NCBI RefSeq assembly: GCF_036245865.1
Contig: NZ_BTTW01000002.1
Span: forward strand, 1,054,001-1,118,000
From: Corallococcus caeni
GTDB taxonomy: Bacteria > Myxococcota > Myxococcia > Myxococcales > Myxococcaceae
Direction of reading: 5' to 3'
Length of the DNA stretch: 64,000 nucleotides
The notes below the pieces were generated by a model. That model was given only the letters and a program-made list of their open reading frames with translations, did not search any database and had not been told where the DNA came from. Position 1 is the first letter of the stretch. Each line of letters opens with the position of its first letter. A program made the position numbers and the translations under genes. Shown here piece after piece: positions 55,811 through 64,000 of this stretch.

Positions 55811-56557
55811 ATGGCGAACGTACGGCAGCTCGTCACGGTAGGCGTCGTGGGTCTCTTCGCGGTGCCCGCGGTCGCGGAGGAGGGGGTGGAGGGGCGCGTG
55901 CAGGAGTTCTTCCTGGGGGATGGCGCGCCCCCGCAGCAGCGTGGCGAGGTGCAGCTGGGCACGGGGCTGGAGTGGACGCGGCAGGAGGGCGAGACGCGCT
56001 TCGAGGTGCCGGTGCTCGGCGAGTACGGCCTCAGCGACCGGATCCAGCTGGAGGCGCAGGTGGCGCTGACGACGCCGGAGGATCCGCGCGGGTTGGACAC
56101 GGCGGAGGTGGGCGTCGGGCTGGCGCTGGTCAATGACAGACAGCGCGGCTTCACGCTGAGCCTGGGCATGGACGTGGAGGCCACGCGCGACCTCGCGGAC
56201 GACCGCTTCCGCCCGGGCTTCGAGCCGTACCTGCTGGCGTATCAGGACGTGGGCCCGGTGGGCTTCAACCTCCAGCTCAAGGCGGAGCAGTTGCCCGGGG
56301 TGCGCGGGCTGGGGAGCGAGCTGCATCCGGACCTCGCGGCCGGAGCGGTGCTGGCGTTGGGACCGCTGCGGCCCATGGTGGAGGCCGGCTGGAGGGACGA
56401 GGACGGCACCTCCACGATGCTGCTGTCACCGGGCCTGATGGCGCGTCCCATGAAGTCCCTGGAGTTCGGAGTGGCGGTGCCCTGGAGGCTCCACGCGGGC
56501 GGCGAGCGCGACGTGGGCGTGATGGGGATGCTGATCTGGCAGGGCGGTGGGGCGTAG
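55811..56557 (+). CDS. Outer-membrane beta-barrel protein, hypothetical
   Basis: This is a 248-residue protein. A signal peptide (VPAVA|EEGV, about 22) precedes regularly spaced amphipathic strands (FEVPVLGEYGLSDRIQLEAQVALTT, VGVGLALVNDRQRGFTLSLGMDVEATRDL). This is the style of MetA-pathway-of-phenol-degradation/transporter barrels. The ATG at 55811 is the first codon compatible with the signal. The gap to the divergent lipoprotein is 171 bp. Confidence 0.75.
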   Translation: MANVRQLVTVGVVGLFAVPAVAEEGVEGRVQEFFLGDGAPPQQRGEVQLGTGLEWTRQEGETRFEVPVLGEYGLSDRIQLEAQVALTTPEDPRGLDTAEVGVGLALVNDRQRGFTLSLGMDVEATRDLADDRFRPGFEPYLLAYQDVGPVGFNLQLKAEQLPGVRGLGSELHPDLAAGAVLALGPLRPMVEAGWRDEDGTSTMLLSPGLMARPMKSLEFGVAVPWRLHAGGERDVGVMGMLIWQGGGA

Positions 56558-56567
56558 CGGGAGGGCG

Positions 56568-56601
56568 TCGCTCAAGCGGGGTCCAGGGACCCGGTTCCTT
56601 C
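56568..56601 (-). pseudogene. 3' remnant of a DUF2019-type gene; left flank of the toxin module
   Basis: Bases 56568-56601 match 61711-61744 at 32 of 34 positions in the same orientation. The right-hand copy is the 3' end and stop of the intact DUF2019 gene. Translated on the minus strand the left copy ends EGTGSLDPA, against EGTWSLDPA in the intact protein. The rest of that gene is absent here. Confidence 0.78.
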
Positions 56602-56799
56602 CTCTTCCTCCGTCATTCCGATTCGCGCGTTTGGAGTCGGCCCGTCCTGGCGCCGTGGCGTAGCACGGCTGGCCATCGCCTGACGGGCCGGGTCGCCCGT
56701 GACTTTCTCCATGCAATGCCCCCGGTCCGCCGTCCTGTCGGACCGAGCGGGGAACCTCTGTCCTGAGCGCCCCTGCTGGGGCCTTGCACGGAGGCGTCG

Positions 56800-58137
56800 A
56801 TGGGCATGCATTGGAATTGGGCCGTCGTCTTGATGCTGCTGTTGCCAACGACAGGAGGGGCGCAGGGGGCTTCTCCGCCCGCCACGGCCGACTCGACACT
56901 GCCGTGGACGAACCTGCTGCGCATGGACGCGGCGACGCTGACGTTGCTGCCTCGGAGGGGCGAGGGCGCCGATGAAGGCTTCGTGCAGTTGGAGCCCATG
57001 GTGGCTTTGGGGACGGGGGAGTCGTCGCGCCTCATTCTCGGGGCGCCGGTGCGGCTGCGGCTGTGGGGCGGAGGGGCGGGCGCGGGCCTCGTGAGGAAGG
57101 AGGACTGGGACACGCTGTCCGACTGGGGACAGGTGGTGCGCCTTTTCATGGTGGGAGGAGACACGCCCCACTCGGTGTGGCTGGGGATGGTGGAGGGCTA
57201 CTCCCTCTTGTCCGGGCACCTGGTGCGGCGCTACGGCAACCGCATCAACCCCGACTACCACCCCGCCAGCGTCATCGCGACGGGGACGCTGGGGCCGGTG
57301 TACGCGGAGGCCTTCGCTTCGGACGTGCTGAGCGCTCGCCTGGCGGGAGCCGAAGTGGCCCTGGACGTGCAGCACGTCCTCTTCGGCCGGCCCCCTGTCC
57401 CGGGGCGCTACACGCTGGCGCTGTCGGCGGTGCATGACTGGGGGCGGATAGGCGGCGCCGCGAGGCCGATGACGCTGGCGCACCTGGACGCCACCGCCGT
57501 GGTGCTGCGTCGAGGACGCAAGGGCAAGAGGGTGGAGGCGCACCTGCTGGGCGGGTGGGGCGGACGCCCGGGCGCAGGCGGGGCCTGGGGCGCGGTGGTG
57601 GGCGTGGGCGTGGATGCGCTGACTCCGACGGTGGACCTGCGGGCCCGTCTGGAGGCCCGCCTTCAGCGCGGCGGTTTCCGGCAGGGCGCCTTCGGCCCGG
57701 ACTACGAGTTGGCGCGCTTCCAGGTGGCGGGCCCGGCCTCCGTGCCGTTGGCGGAGGCGTCCTTCCCGGAGGGGACTTCGGCCTACGGAGAGGTGATTCT
57801 CGGCTGGGATGCTGTGCGCCTGAGTGGCATGCGCCAGCGACATCTCTTCCTCTCCCTGGGGGTGGAGGCCTTCTCCTGGGGCCGGGTGGACGTGGACGGG
57901 CGGGGGGAAGCGCAGCTCTTCCACCGGAACCTCACGGTGGGCGTCGGTGGGCTGGCGACGGCCATGGGCCAGCCCGGAGCGCGCTACGTCGTCTCGGGGG
58001 AGGTCCGGTGGCGCTTCCTGGGAGGCAACCTCTACGCGCTGGGGCAGGGCGGCACGCTGCTGTTTCCCACGCCGGAGGGAACGCTGCGGCCGTGGGGCTT
58101 CGCGGCCGTGGGGCTGGGGGTGGACAATGCGCGCTGA
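56800..58137 (+). CDS. Secreted beta-barrel-like protein preceding the toxin gene
   Basis: This is a 445-residue protein with a signal peptide (GGAQG|ASPP, about 23). The rest is Gly-rich amphipathic strands (VEAHLLGGWGGRPGAGGAWGAVVGVGVD, GRVDVDGRGEAQLFHRNLTVGVGGLATAMG), like a large barrel. It ends inside the start of the next lipoprotein gene (11-bp overlap), so the two are an operon. The barrel could display or export the next product; this is inference from adjacency. Confidence 0.68.
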   Translation: MGMHWNWAVVLMLLLPTTGGAQGASPPATADSTLPWTNLLRMDAATLTLLPRRGEGADEGFVQLEPMVALGTGESSRLILGAPVRLRLWGGGAGAGLVRKEDWDTLSDWGQVVRLFMVGGDTPHSVWLGMVEGYSLLSGHLVRRYGNRINPDYHPASVIATGTLGPVYAEAFASDVLSARLAGAEVALDVQHVLFGRPPVPGRYTLALSAVHDWGRIGGAARPMTLAHLDATAVVLRRGRKGKRVEAHLLGGWGGRPGAGGAWGAVVGVGVDALTPTVDLRARLEARLQRGGFRQGAFGPDYELARFQVAGPASVPLAEASFPEGTSAYGEVILGWDAVRLSGMRQRHLFLSLGVEAFSWGRVDVDGRGEAQLFHRNLTVGVGGLATAMGQPGARYVVSGEVRWRFLGGNLYALGQGGTLLFPTPEGTLRPWGFAAVGLGVDNAR

Positions 58138-60325
58138 GCGACCGCCGCGCGGCGGAGCGGGCATCATGGTGCTGGCCCTGGCGTTCCTCACGGCGGGGTG
58201 TGCCTCGCTGCCTTCTCGGGCCGGCCCTGGCGCCACCCTGGCTGCTGGCTCGGGCCTGACGCCCCTGGGGGCCGTGGGGCGCGGTGCCGTCGCGAGTCTC
58301 CCCGAGGGCGACGCGCTCGAGGATTTCGACGACGAGGAGTCCACGGCCGGACCGCTCCTGCACCGTCGCCGGGCCACGTCGGCCCTCCCGAGTCCCGGCG
58401 GCGGCGAGACGGCGCCCCTGCCTGGGGTGGGCGCCCTGGCAGGCGTGTGCGGGGAAGTTCCCGTGGGCTGGCCGCACCTGGACTCGGAGGAGGTGTTGGC
58501 GCCCTTCCTGGAGTGCACCACGCCTGCGGCCTTCCTGGCCTTGCAGCGCCAGGCGGACATGCCCCGGCTGGTGGAAGCCCTCTCGGACTGGAACGCCGTC
58601 CGGCTGGGCGCCCTGGGGCCCCTGGAGGCCGAGGCTGCCCGCGTCCTCCTCCAGAAGCGCGCGGCCTTTCTCTCCACCGCCGTCGAGAAGCACGGCCTGG
58701 CCAAGGCGGAAGTCCTCGCCCTCTTCGTCCTGCACACCGCCCACGACGACGAGGTGCGGCAGCTCTTGCTCCTGTTGGCCGAGGACAAGCTGCTCAAGCG
58801 CGCCCTGGGGGCCATGGAGGTGGTGCGCGAGGAGCTGAAGCAGCGGGGCCTGGCCCTGACCGACTTCCCGGAGCGGGACTTTCGCGCGGGCGACATCGCA
58901 CGCGGGCTGGGACGGGCCGCGGATGACGTCGCGGCCTCCATTCCCCTCGTCGGCGGAAGCCGGAGCATCCATGCGTCCGCGTTGTCCACGCAGCTTCCGC
59001 CGTCCTACCAGGCCGCATACCGGGAGGTGGAGAAGGCGCAGTACCTGGGGGCCTTCGCGCCGGGCAACGTGGCCCTGGCGTCCTTTGACTCCCTCACCTT
59101 CGGCGTGCCGCTGGGCTTCTACCACCTGACGGCGGGGACGGCGCAGGGCGCGGCCTCCCTCGCCAAGGGTGAGTACGAGGAGGCCACGCGGCAGTTGGCG
59201 CCCGCGGCCCTCATGGTGGGCCTGTACGCGGGAGGCAAGGGGGCACGTGCCTTCCGTGAAGCCAGCCTCTCCCGGCTGGAAAGGGCTCGCCTCCAGGCGG
59301 TGGTGCCCCGCGTGGAGGCACTGAAGGCGGTGCTGGAGAGGTTGGAGGCGCGAGTCGGGGAGAGCGTCGTGGGCGAGTTGGCCCGCTACCTCCAGCAGGA
59401 TCGGGAGGCAGCCATCCTGGTGGGGGAGTGGGGCGAGGCCGGCGCGCTGGCTCTTCACGAGGCGCGAGGCAACGTTGCTCAGGCACAGGCCACGTTGGCG
59501 GTGCGGTACCGCGAGCCCCCGAGTGCTGTGTCCACCGGCGGGAGCCCCGGGAGAAGTCGCGGTACCCGGCCCTCCGTGCCTCCAGAGGCCGCCGGACTCC
59601 CCGCTGAGGTGGCGGAGGCGAAGTTCAAGCAGTGGGAGGCGGAGTTCCCGGGAGAGCGACTGTCGATGGACGTGGCGGAGCTGACGAGGCACCGCCAGGC
59701 ACTGCGGAGGGCTGCTCCCTCCGAGGTCAAGGCAGCGCCACTCTGGTCCGACTACGTGGCGTATCTGGAGACGCGGGTCGCGGAAATCAAGCAGGGGATC
59801 GCGCAGAAGGGACCCCTGAAGTGGGCCGGCTACCAACTCCTTCGTGACCGGTACGCTCGCGGCCTGGCCTTCGAGAAGGAGATGGTTGCCCTTCTGGAGG
59901 CGGACGCGGCCCTCCCGCGGGCGCAGCGGCGGTGGCTCAGGGACTTCGACCAGCCCCGCATCGAGACGCACGTGGGGGTGGCCAAGGCGGACCTGCGCTT
60001 CGCGGATGTGCTCGTCATCGAAGAAGGGCCCGCAGCTGGCGCGACGCCCCGCGTGGAGACGTTCAGCTTCAAGAGCCGGGACCTCTCATCGTTGAGGGAA
60101 AAGCCGCTCCAAGCTCAGTTGATTGAGGATGCTGGTGAGGCACTTCGGTACTACGGGGAGACGGTGTCCATCCGCCGACCAGGGCTTGTGCAGCAAGCGC
60201 AGGTTCAGAGGGTCCGAGTCATCTACGAGAGTGGCAGGCTCAAGCCTCAAGATCTTGATGCGCTTCAACGCTCAGTGAGGAAGGCTGAGCGTGAGGTTGC
60301 CGGTGTGGAGGTGCAGTTCCAATGA
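58127..60325 (+). CDS. Lipoprotein with C-terminal nuclease-like toxin domain (candidate polymorphic toxin)
   Basis: This is a 732-residue protein. A lipobox LTAGC (Cys25) precedes a long helical body (about 130-560) with a central hydrophobic Gly-rich stretch (LTFGVPLGFYHLTAGTAQGAAS). The C-terminal 150 residues look like a restriction-endonuclease fold: RGLAFEKEMVALLEAD helix, RFADVLVIE strand (Asp627), VETFSFKSRD strand (Glu644, Lys649), then helices. The catalytic set resembles PD-(D/E)xK but is not perfect. The next gene overlaps by ATGA, as toxin-immunity pairs often do. ATG 58127 is chosen for the signal peptide. Confidence 0.65.
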   Translation: MRAERPPRGGAGIMVLALAFLTAGCASLPSRAGPGATLAAGSGLTPLGAVGRGAVASLPEGDALEDFDDEESTAGPLLHRRRATSALPSPGGGETAPLPGVGALAGVCGEVPVGWPHLDSEEVLAPFLECTTPAAFLALQRQADMPRLVEALSDWNAVRLGALGPLEAEAARVLLQKRAAFLSTAVEKHGLAKAEVLALFVLHTAHDDEVRQLLLLLAEDKLLKRALGAMEVVREELKQRGLALTDFPERDFRAGDIARGLGRAADDVAASIPLVGGSRSIHASALSTQLPPSYQAAYREVEKAQYLGAFAPGNVALASFDSLTFGVPLGFYHLTAGTAQGAASLAKGEYEEATRQLAPAALMVGLYAGGKGARAFREASLSRLERARLQAVVPRVEALKAVLERLEARVGESVVGELARYLQQDREAAILVGEWGEAGALALHEARGNVAQAQATLAVRYREPPSAVSTGGSPGRSRGTRPSVPPEAAGLPAEVAEAKFKQWEAEFPGERLSMDVAELTRHRQALRRAAPSEVKAAPLWSDYVAYLETRVAEIKQGIAQKGPLKWAGYQLLRDRYARGLAFEKEMVALLEADAALPRAQRRWLRDFDQPRIETHVGVAKADLRFADVLVIEEGPAAGATPRVETFSFKSRDLSSLREKPLQAQLIEDAGEALRYYGETVSIRRPGLVQQAQVQRVRVIYESGRLKPQDLDALQRSVRKAEREVAGVEVQFQ

Positions 60326-61656
60326 AGATCTTGGAGTTCCATGAGCTGCCAGCGGAGGACCGTCTGCGACTGCTCGTCGACGGCGCAATCGCCGAGCACG
60401 TCGCGCTCGAAACGCTGTTGGAGTCCATCCTGAATGCACTTGAGGCGCATGCCGGCGAGTGGATGCCGGATGTTGTCGAAGGAAGGCGGCGGCGGAAGTA
60501 TTCACGCACCGCAATCTCGAAGGCGCTTGAGGAAGAGCGCGGAGCCGGAAGCGCGTCGATTGGGCTTTATCGAACCATGGCTCCCGCGTTGGACATGACA
60601 CTCAGCCTCGGTGACACAGCCTCGCCCTCCGAACTGGGGATCTCGATTGCGCTCCAGCCGCTTTCTTTCTTTTCGAGGGCGGAGCGCTGCCGGGAGTTCG
60701 TTGAAATGGTCCGAGTTTGGGCTCGGTCCTTCCCAATGACATATGCCATGGCCCATGGCATGGCGGATCGGCAGCTCGCAGGAGCTCCCTCCTTCAATCG
60801 TGATGGAACGACTTCGCGAAGGGACGGATTCGACAAGGTCTACGAGCTGTTCTGGCTGAACGTCTTCGGCCCGAAGTTGGTCGAGTCCGTAGGACGGGAG
60901 CGGATGCTCTCGACGCCGGCGCACCTCGTGGAGGAGCTTCCCAACGGCTCCGTCCTCCTGGTGCTATGGCCCACCGCCGCCGAGTTCGCCAGCGAGGAAG
61001 CGCGCGTGGCCCAGGCCCATGCGCATGTCCACCTGCGGCCAGACCTCGACTTCGACACGGTGCTGCGCACGCTGAGGGAGCGCAGTGCCGAGCTCGCCCC
61101 GGTGGAGCCCCACTTCCACCCTGACCTGGCGCCGCTCCTCTCGCGGTTGCCGGACACGTTCGCCATCAGCGAGAGGCATCGGAAGATTGCCGAACTCAAC
61201 GCCTTCCGGCCTCCTGAGCCGGAAGAGTGGCTGCCAGTCGCCCTTCCCTCGGACGTGGAGAATCCGGAGCGCGTCCTCACGTCCTACGGAGAGCTGTCCG
61301 AAGGCCTCGTGGCAGCGCTGCACACGAAGGTGCCGTCCATCATGGACGAGACGCCCGGGTCTCTCACGGACCTGGACTTCTACTTCTGGAGGGAGAACTT
61401 CCCCGAGCGGTACACGCGCGAACTCATCGACGGGCATACGGCACCGGCGCTAGGGGCCTACCTGGGGGACGTGCTGGTGCGGCGACTGGGAGGGACGTGG
61501 GTGTTGCGGCAGAAGATGGAGGAGTCCCAGGTGCGCGTTGGCAGGCGCGTCTGGCTGCCCTTCCTCCGCGCCCGCCGGTACATGCAGTCCCGCCAGTCGC
61601 TCCTGGACTGCTCGCTCACCCAGCTCTTCCATGAGGCGGAGCGGTACCGGTCCTGA
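60322..61656 (+). CDS. Putative immunity protein of the 58-kb toxin (Imm52-like?)
   Basis: This is a 444-residue soluble protein. An N-terminal acidic helical segment (about 1-75, LLVDGAIAEHVALETLLESILNALE) precedes a central domain (FNRDGTTSRRDGFDKVYELFWLNVFGPKLV, then STPAHLVEELPNGSVLLVLWPTAAEF). The middle is reminiscent of Imm52-type immunity proteins. It starts in the toxin stop codon (ATGA). GC content falls noticeably over roughly 60.1-60.85 kb, across the toxin tip and the first part of this gene, then recovers. That fits replacement of a toxin-immunity cartridge. Confidence 0.6.
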   Translation: MKILEFHELPAEDRLRLLVDGAIAEHVALETLLESILNALEAHAGEWMPDVVEGRRRRKYSRTAISKALEEERGAGSASIGLYRTMAPALDMTLSLGDTASPSELGISIALQPLSFFSRAERCREFVEMVRVWARSFPMTYAMAHGMADRQLAGAPSFNRDGTTSRRDGFDKVYELFWLNVFGPKLVESVGRERMLSTPAHLVEELPNGSVLLVLWPTAAEFASEEARVAQAHAHVHLRPDLDFDTVLRTLRERSAELAPVEPHFHPDLAPLLSRLPDTFAISERHRKIAELNAFRPPEPEEWLPVALPSDVENPERVLTSYGELSEGLVAALHTKVPSIMDETPGSLTDLDFYFWRENFPERYTRELIDGHTAPALGAYLGDVLVRRLGGTWVLRQKMEESQVRVGRRVWLPFLRARRYMQSRQSLLDCSLTQLFHEAERYRS

Positions 61657-61714
61657 ACGGGAGGGCCGCTTCCCCAGGTGACACTCACGCGCGGGGCGCA
61701 GCGGGTGGCTTCGC

Positions 61715-62074
61715 TCAAGCGGGGTCCAGCGACCAGGTTCCTTCTTCCCAGCGTTTCAGCGCCTGCTGGGCCCAGAAGGGGATGAGCCCCGTGCCCTTCG
61801 CCGCTTCTTCAAGGACCGCCCGAGCCTCCGCGGTCTTGTAACGAAGCAGGCAGGTCGCGGCAGTGGTCCGAACATCCATCCGAGGATGCGTCAGCAGTAC
61901 CGCCAATGCTTCACGCCCAGGATCCCCAAGGGCACGTAGCTTCTTGAACGCCGCGATGTATCGATCCGCATGCTTGTTTCCGGTCTTCGCGTCACCTCGC
62001 CAGATGGCGTCAGTTTGGGCGGCCACGTTCTGTGCGAACTCCTCGACGAGGTTCTGACGGTCTTCTGTCACCAT
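61715..62074 (-). CDS. DUF2019 HEAT-like small protein (probable orphan immunity)
   Basis: This is a 119-residue all-helical protein. The RYIAAFKKLRALGDPGREALAVLLTHPRMDVRTTAATCLLRY pattern and Trp-rich end (FWAQQALKRWEEGTWSLDPA) match DUF2019, a short HEAT-like family often found beside toxins. It points toward the toxin operon and stops 58 bp from the immunity gene. A 34-bp remnant of the same 3' end lies at 56568, on the other side of the operon. Confidence 0.75.
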   Translation of the reverse strand: MVTEDRQNLVEEFAQNVAAQTDAIWRGDAKTGNKHADRYIAAFKKLRALGDPGREALAVLLTHPRMDVRTTAATCLLRYKTAEARAVLEEAAKGTGLIPFWAQQALKRWEEGTWSLDPA

Positions 62075-62201
62075 GGTCCGTTCCGAATGTTGTCCATTGC
62101 GCGCAGCCCGAGTGCCGCGTCGAACTCGTCGTCTTCGGTGCTGACGCTTCGGTGTCTTTCGCCGGAAGCGTCAGGAAGGCGGCAGCCGGGTGCGGCAGTG
62201 A

Positions 62202-63113
62202 CTACGGGAACGTCACGTTGCCCAGCGTGACGGTGCGCGGCCCGTCCTCCCAGAGCTTCAAGGAGAACGGTCCCTGGACACCGGCCTCCGGAGCCTCGGC
62301 CTCGACCACGATGCTTCGGGACTCATCCAAGGGAGTGGATGGCTGCTGCCAGATGCGGAGCACCTTCAATTCCGCTCCTGTCCTGCTCCGTAGTGTCACC
62401 CCCTTCGGGCTCCAGAGGTGCGCACCCGCCTTCGTCGCCAACTGGACGACCACGGCAACAGCCGTCTTGGCGCGGTAGGTGGTGACGGAGATCGCCTCCA
62501 GGGCATTTCCAGCCAACCGGGGAATGTCTTTGGTCACGACGCGCCCCGCAACGCCGTGCTCATCCAGGGTTCCAGTGGAGAGGAGTCCCGCCAGCCCGGG
62601 TGGGGCCTCATGCTCGGCCACCAACCGTGAGTTCTCGTCCTGGCAGCGCTCCAACTCCGCACGGACCTCCCGGGTCTCTTGTTGATAGGTCTCGATCGTC
62701 CGCTTCTCGCGAAAGATCTCAACGAGGGGTTCCGCCTTCGCGGGATGCACCCGGAGGAGAAAGGACGCACTGACCGGTGCCGCGCCATCTCTGAATCGCA
62801 CGACGAGCCGGAAGCGCTCGCCAGGGGCCACACGCGAAGACGGAACCAGGCGGAGGGTAGCCTGGCCGATGTCCACCAGCGAGAAGCGCTCCCGCCCTTC
62901 CAATTCGATGCCGTCACGCATCAGGTCCGAGTCGAAATAGAGCCCCGTGGAGAGCCCTGCGCTGACCGCGATCTCCGCGATGGATGGACTCCCGTCAGGG
63001 GCCAGTTCAATCCGCCGGGCGCCCGGCACGGAGGCTGGGAACTCGGATTGAGCGAATGCTGCCGCACTCGCGAGCAGAAGTCCCAGGAGGACAGCCGTGG
63101 ATGAAGAGGGCAC
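62202..63113 (-). CDS. DUF2381 family secreted protein (myxobacterial paralogous family)
   Basis: This is a protein of about 303 residues. A signal peptide (AAAFA|QSEF) precedes a beta-rich domain with RRIELAPDGSPSIAEIAVSAGLSTGLYFDSDL. A heptad-containing helix follows (REKRTIETYQQETREVRAELERCQDE, about 145-170), then a second beta domain (VGRVVTKDI, GPFSLKLWEDGPRTVTLGNVTF). This layout is the Myxococcus DUF2381 family, usually encoded next to Ser/Thr kinase genes, as here. GTG 63113 is preferred: GGGAG lies 9-10 bp upstream and the signal peptide begins at once. TTG 63134 would add seven polar residues. Confidence 0.82.
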   Translation of the reverse strand: MPSSSTAVLLGLLLASAAAFAQSEFPASVPGARRIELAPDGSPSIAEIAVSAGLSTGLYFDSDLMRDGIELEGRERFSLVDIGQATLRLVPSSRVAPGERFRLVVRFRDGAAPVSASFLLRVHPAKAEPLVEIFREKRTIETYQQETREVRAELERCQDENSRLVAEHEAPPGLAGLLSTGTLDEHGVAGRVVTKDIPRLAGNALEAISVTTYRAKTAVAVVVQLATKAGAHLWSPKGVTLRSRTGAELKVLRIWQQPSTPLDESRSIVVEAEAPEAGVQGPFSLKLWEDGPRTVTLGNVTFP

Positions 63114-63139
63114 TTGGCGGTGTCTCCCGGGCAAGCCTG

Positions 63140-64000
63140 CTACTCGAACTCATGCACCGCTTTCACACGCACCGTGGTGAAGACCCGGGCGCTCGACGTT
63201 GAGTCGTCTCCAGGCTCCCTCGGCATGCCCCGGCCTCCCTCCTCCGCGAAGACCTCCAGACACACGGGGAAGCTGTCGCCTGGCTTGGTCACCGCCCATG
63301 TCAGGCGCCCATAGACGCGATCCCTCACGATGAGCCGGCCTGACAGTGCCGTCCCGCTGTGCAGGTCTCCCACTCTCTCTCCCAGGAGAAGTTGGGCGGG
63401 ACCTTCCGACACCGACATGATGCGCGGATGGGAGAAGTCGAAGACCGCGATGTATTGGTCCCCCATCCTGATGCCCCGTTCCTGCATCGCCTTCACTGCT
63501 CCGATGGGGCAGGGCTCGGGCGGAGGAGGAGGGCGCACCTGCGGGCCGGGGCAGGCCATCAAGGCCGTGCAGGCCGCCGTGCCTGCCGCGCGGGTCATGA
63601 CGCTCCGGACCTTCCTCACGGGCTTCGAGGGGAGCGGAAGGGAGGGAGTCTCTGGCGTCTGCGTCGTCACGGTGGCTGCGACCTCCTGGTGCGTCGCGGG
63701 AAGGGCGACGGCCGCGGCGGTGGCCTCTGGCCCGCTGGGAGCCGCAGCCCGGTCAGATTGAGGCGACTTGTCAGTGGGCGCTACTTCCTGACGAAGCGGG
63801 ACCGCCTCGGGAGCATGCGAAGTCCCATGCATCCGCACCGCTCCTGCCGCGACCATTGCCAGGACCATGGCCATCGCGGTCCATGCTCGGAAGGCTCGCG
63901 GTCTCGCCCTCACCCGTGTCGGGGCTCCGGCAGGCATCGGTGGCGCCTCCGGCTCCGCGCGTGCACCCCGCCGCGGCCGATGCCTCGGCCGGTTCATCCA
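63140..64000 (-). CDS. C-terminal part of a probable Ser/Thr protein kinase, 5' end outside window
   Basis: About 286 codons are open to the window edge. A basic, Pro-rich stretch precedes one membrane helix (AMAMVLAMVAAGAVRM, about 40-55). A long Ala/Pro/Thr linker follows, then CPGPQVRPPPPPEPCPIGAVKAM and a C-terminal beta domain (QYIAVFDF, LSGRLIVRDRVYGRLTWAV). Myxobacterial kinases upstream of DUF2381 genes end in just this way: juxtamembrane segment, single span, short extracytoplasmic domain. No kinase motif is inside the window, so the kinase part is inference. An independent start at 63997 (MNRPRH) cannot be excluded. Confidence 0.55.
   Translation of the reverse strand, partial: WMNRPRHRPRRGARAEPEAPPMPAGAPTRVRARPRAFRAWTAMAMVLAMVAAGAVRMHGTSHAPEAVPLRQEVAPTDKSPQSDRAAAPSGPEATAAAVALPATHQEVAATVTTQTPETPSLPLPSKPVRKVRSVMTRAAGTAACTALMACPGPQVRPPPPPEPCPIGAVKAMQERGIRMGDQYIAVFDFSHPRIMSVSEGPAQLLLGERVGDLHSGTALSGRLIVRDRVYGRLTWAVTKPGDSFPVCLEVFAEEGGRGMPREPGDDSTSSARVFTTVRVKAVHEFE

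Noticed and set aside
63113-63134. TTG start at 63134 for the DUF2381 gene
   Set aside because: GTG 63113 has a well-spaced GGGAG and starts directly at the signal peptide.

Overview
The window is high-GC DNA, about 70% G+C by eye, with third-position GC-rich codons. Its gene content points to a Myxococcota (myxobacterial) chromosome, probably near Corallococcus/Myxococcus. Supporting signs are a DUF2381 protein, a 1653-residue Ser/Thr kinase-ATPase-TPR-GAF-histidine kinase chimera, many secreted lipoproteins, MopE-like Asp/Cys repeat proteins and frequent GTG/TTG starts. No rRNA, tRNA, CRISPR array or recognisable insertion sequence was found.

Layout. 1-3.3 kb: central metabolism (acyl-CoA ligase running off the left edge, 6-phosphofructokinase, glucosamine-6-phosphate deaminase). 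3.3-8.4 kb: a lytic transglycosylase, an outer-membrane protein/lipoprotein pair, and a three-gene cluster led by an orphan Pvc16-like (DUF4255) protein. 8.6-15.1 kb: a secreted di-haem beta-propeller protein, an alpha/beta hydrolase, a tandem array of perfect palindromes, and a MopE-like lipoprotein. 15.3-18 kb: a GlcD/D-2-hydroxyglutarate dehydrogenase-type flavoprotein facing serA. 18-26.6 kb: a secreted trypsin-like protease, a STAS-like protein, a methyltransferase and the giant kinase chimera. 27.1-29.9 kb: a tyrosine-catabolism operon (fumarylacetoacetase, maleylacetoacetate isomerase, HPPD). 30.1-33.1 kb: a sulfur cassette (TauE exporter, rhodanese, persulfide-dioxygenase-type MBL protein, two YeeE/YedE half-transporters). 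A decayed copy of the hppD 3' end closes this cassette.

34.1-37.4 kb is an AT-rich island of about 50% GC. It holds a tightly coupled three-gene operon: a HEPN-like protein, a KGGVGR-type MinD/ParA ATPase and a second P-loop ATPase. It is the best candidate in the window for an undescribed conflict (defence) system. 37.4-41.8 kb returns to housekeeping genes (YgfZ, cupin, VKOR-DsbA fusion, SUI1/YciH, NAD-type isocitrate dehydrogenase). 42-47 kb: two large secreted proteins and a DUF2270 membrane protein. 47.3-56.6 kb: a degenerate histidine kinase/receiver hybrid, a TPR protein, a macrodomain protein coupled to a DUF4230 protein, a PHD2-like 2OG oxygenase, and several lipoproteins. 56.6-62.1 kb: a barrel protein, a lipoprotein with a possible nuclease tip, a probable immunity protein and a DUF2019 protein, bracketed by short direct repeats. 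62.2-64 kb: a DUF2381 protein and the C-terminal part of a probable Ser/Thr kinase leaving the window.

All identifications come from reading motifs and translations. No database search was run, so family names without a visible motif are inference.
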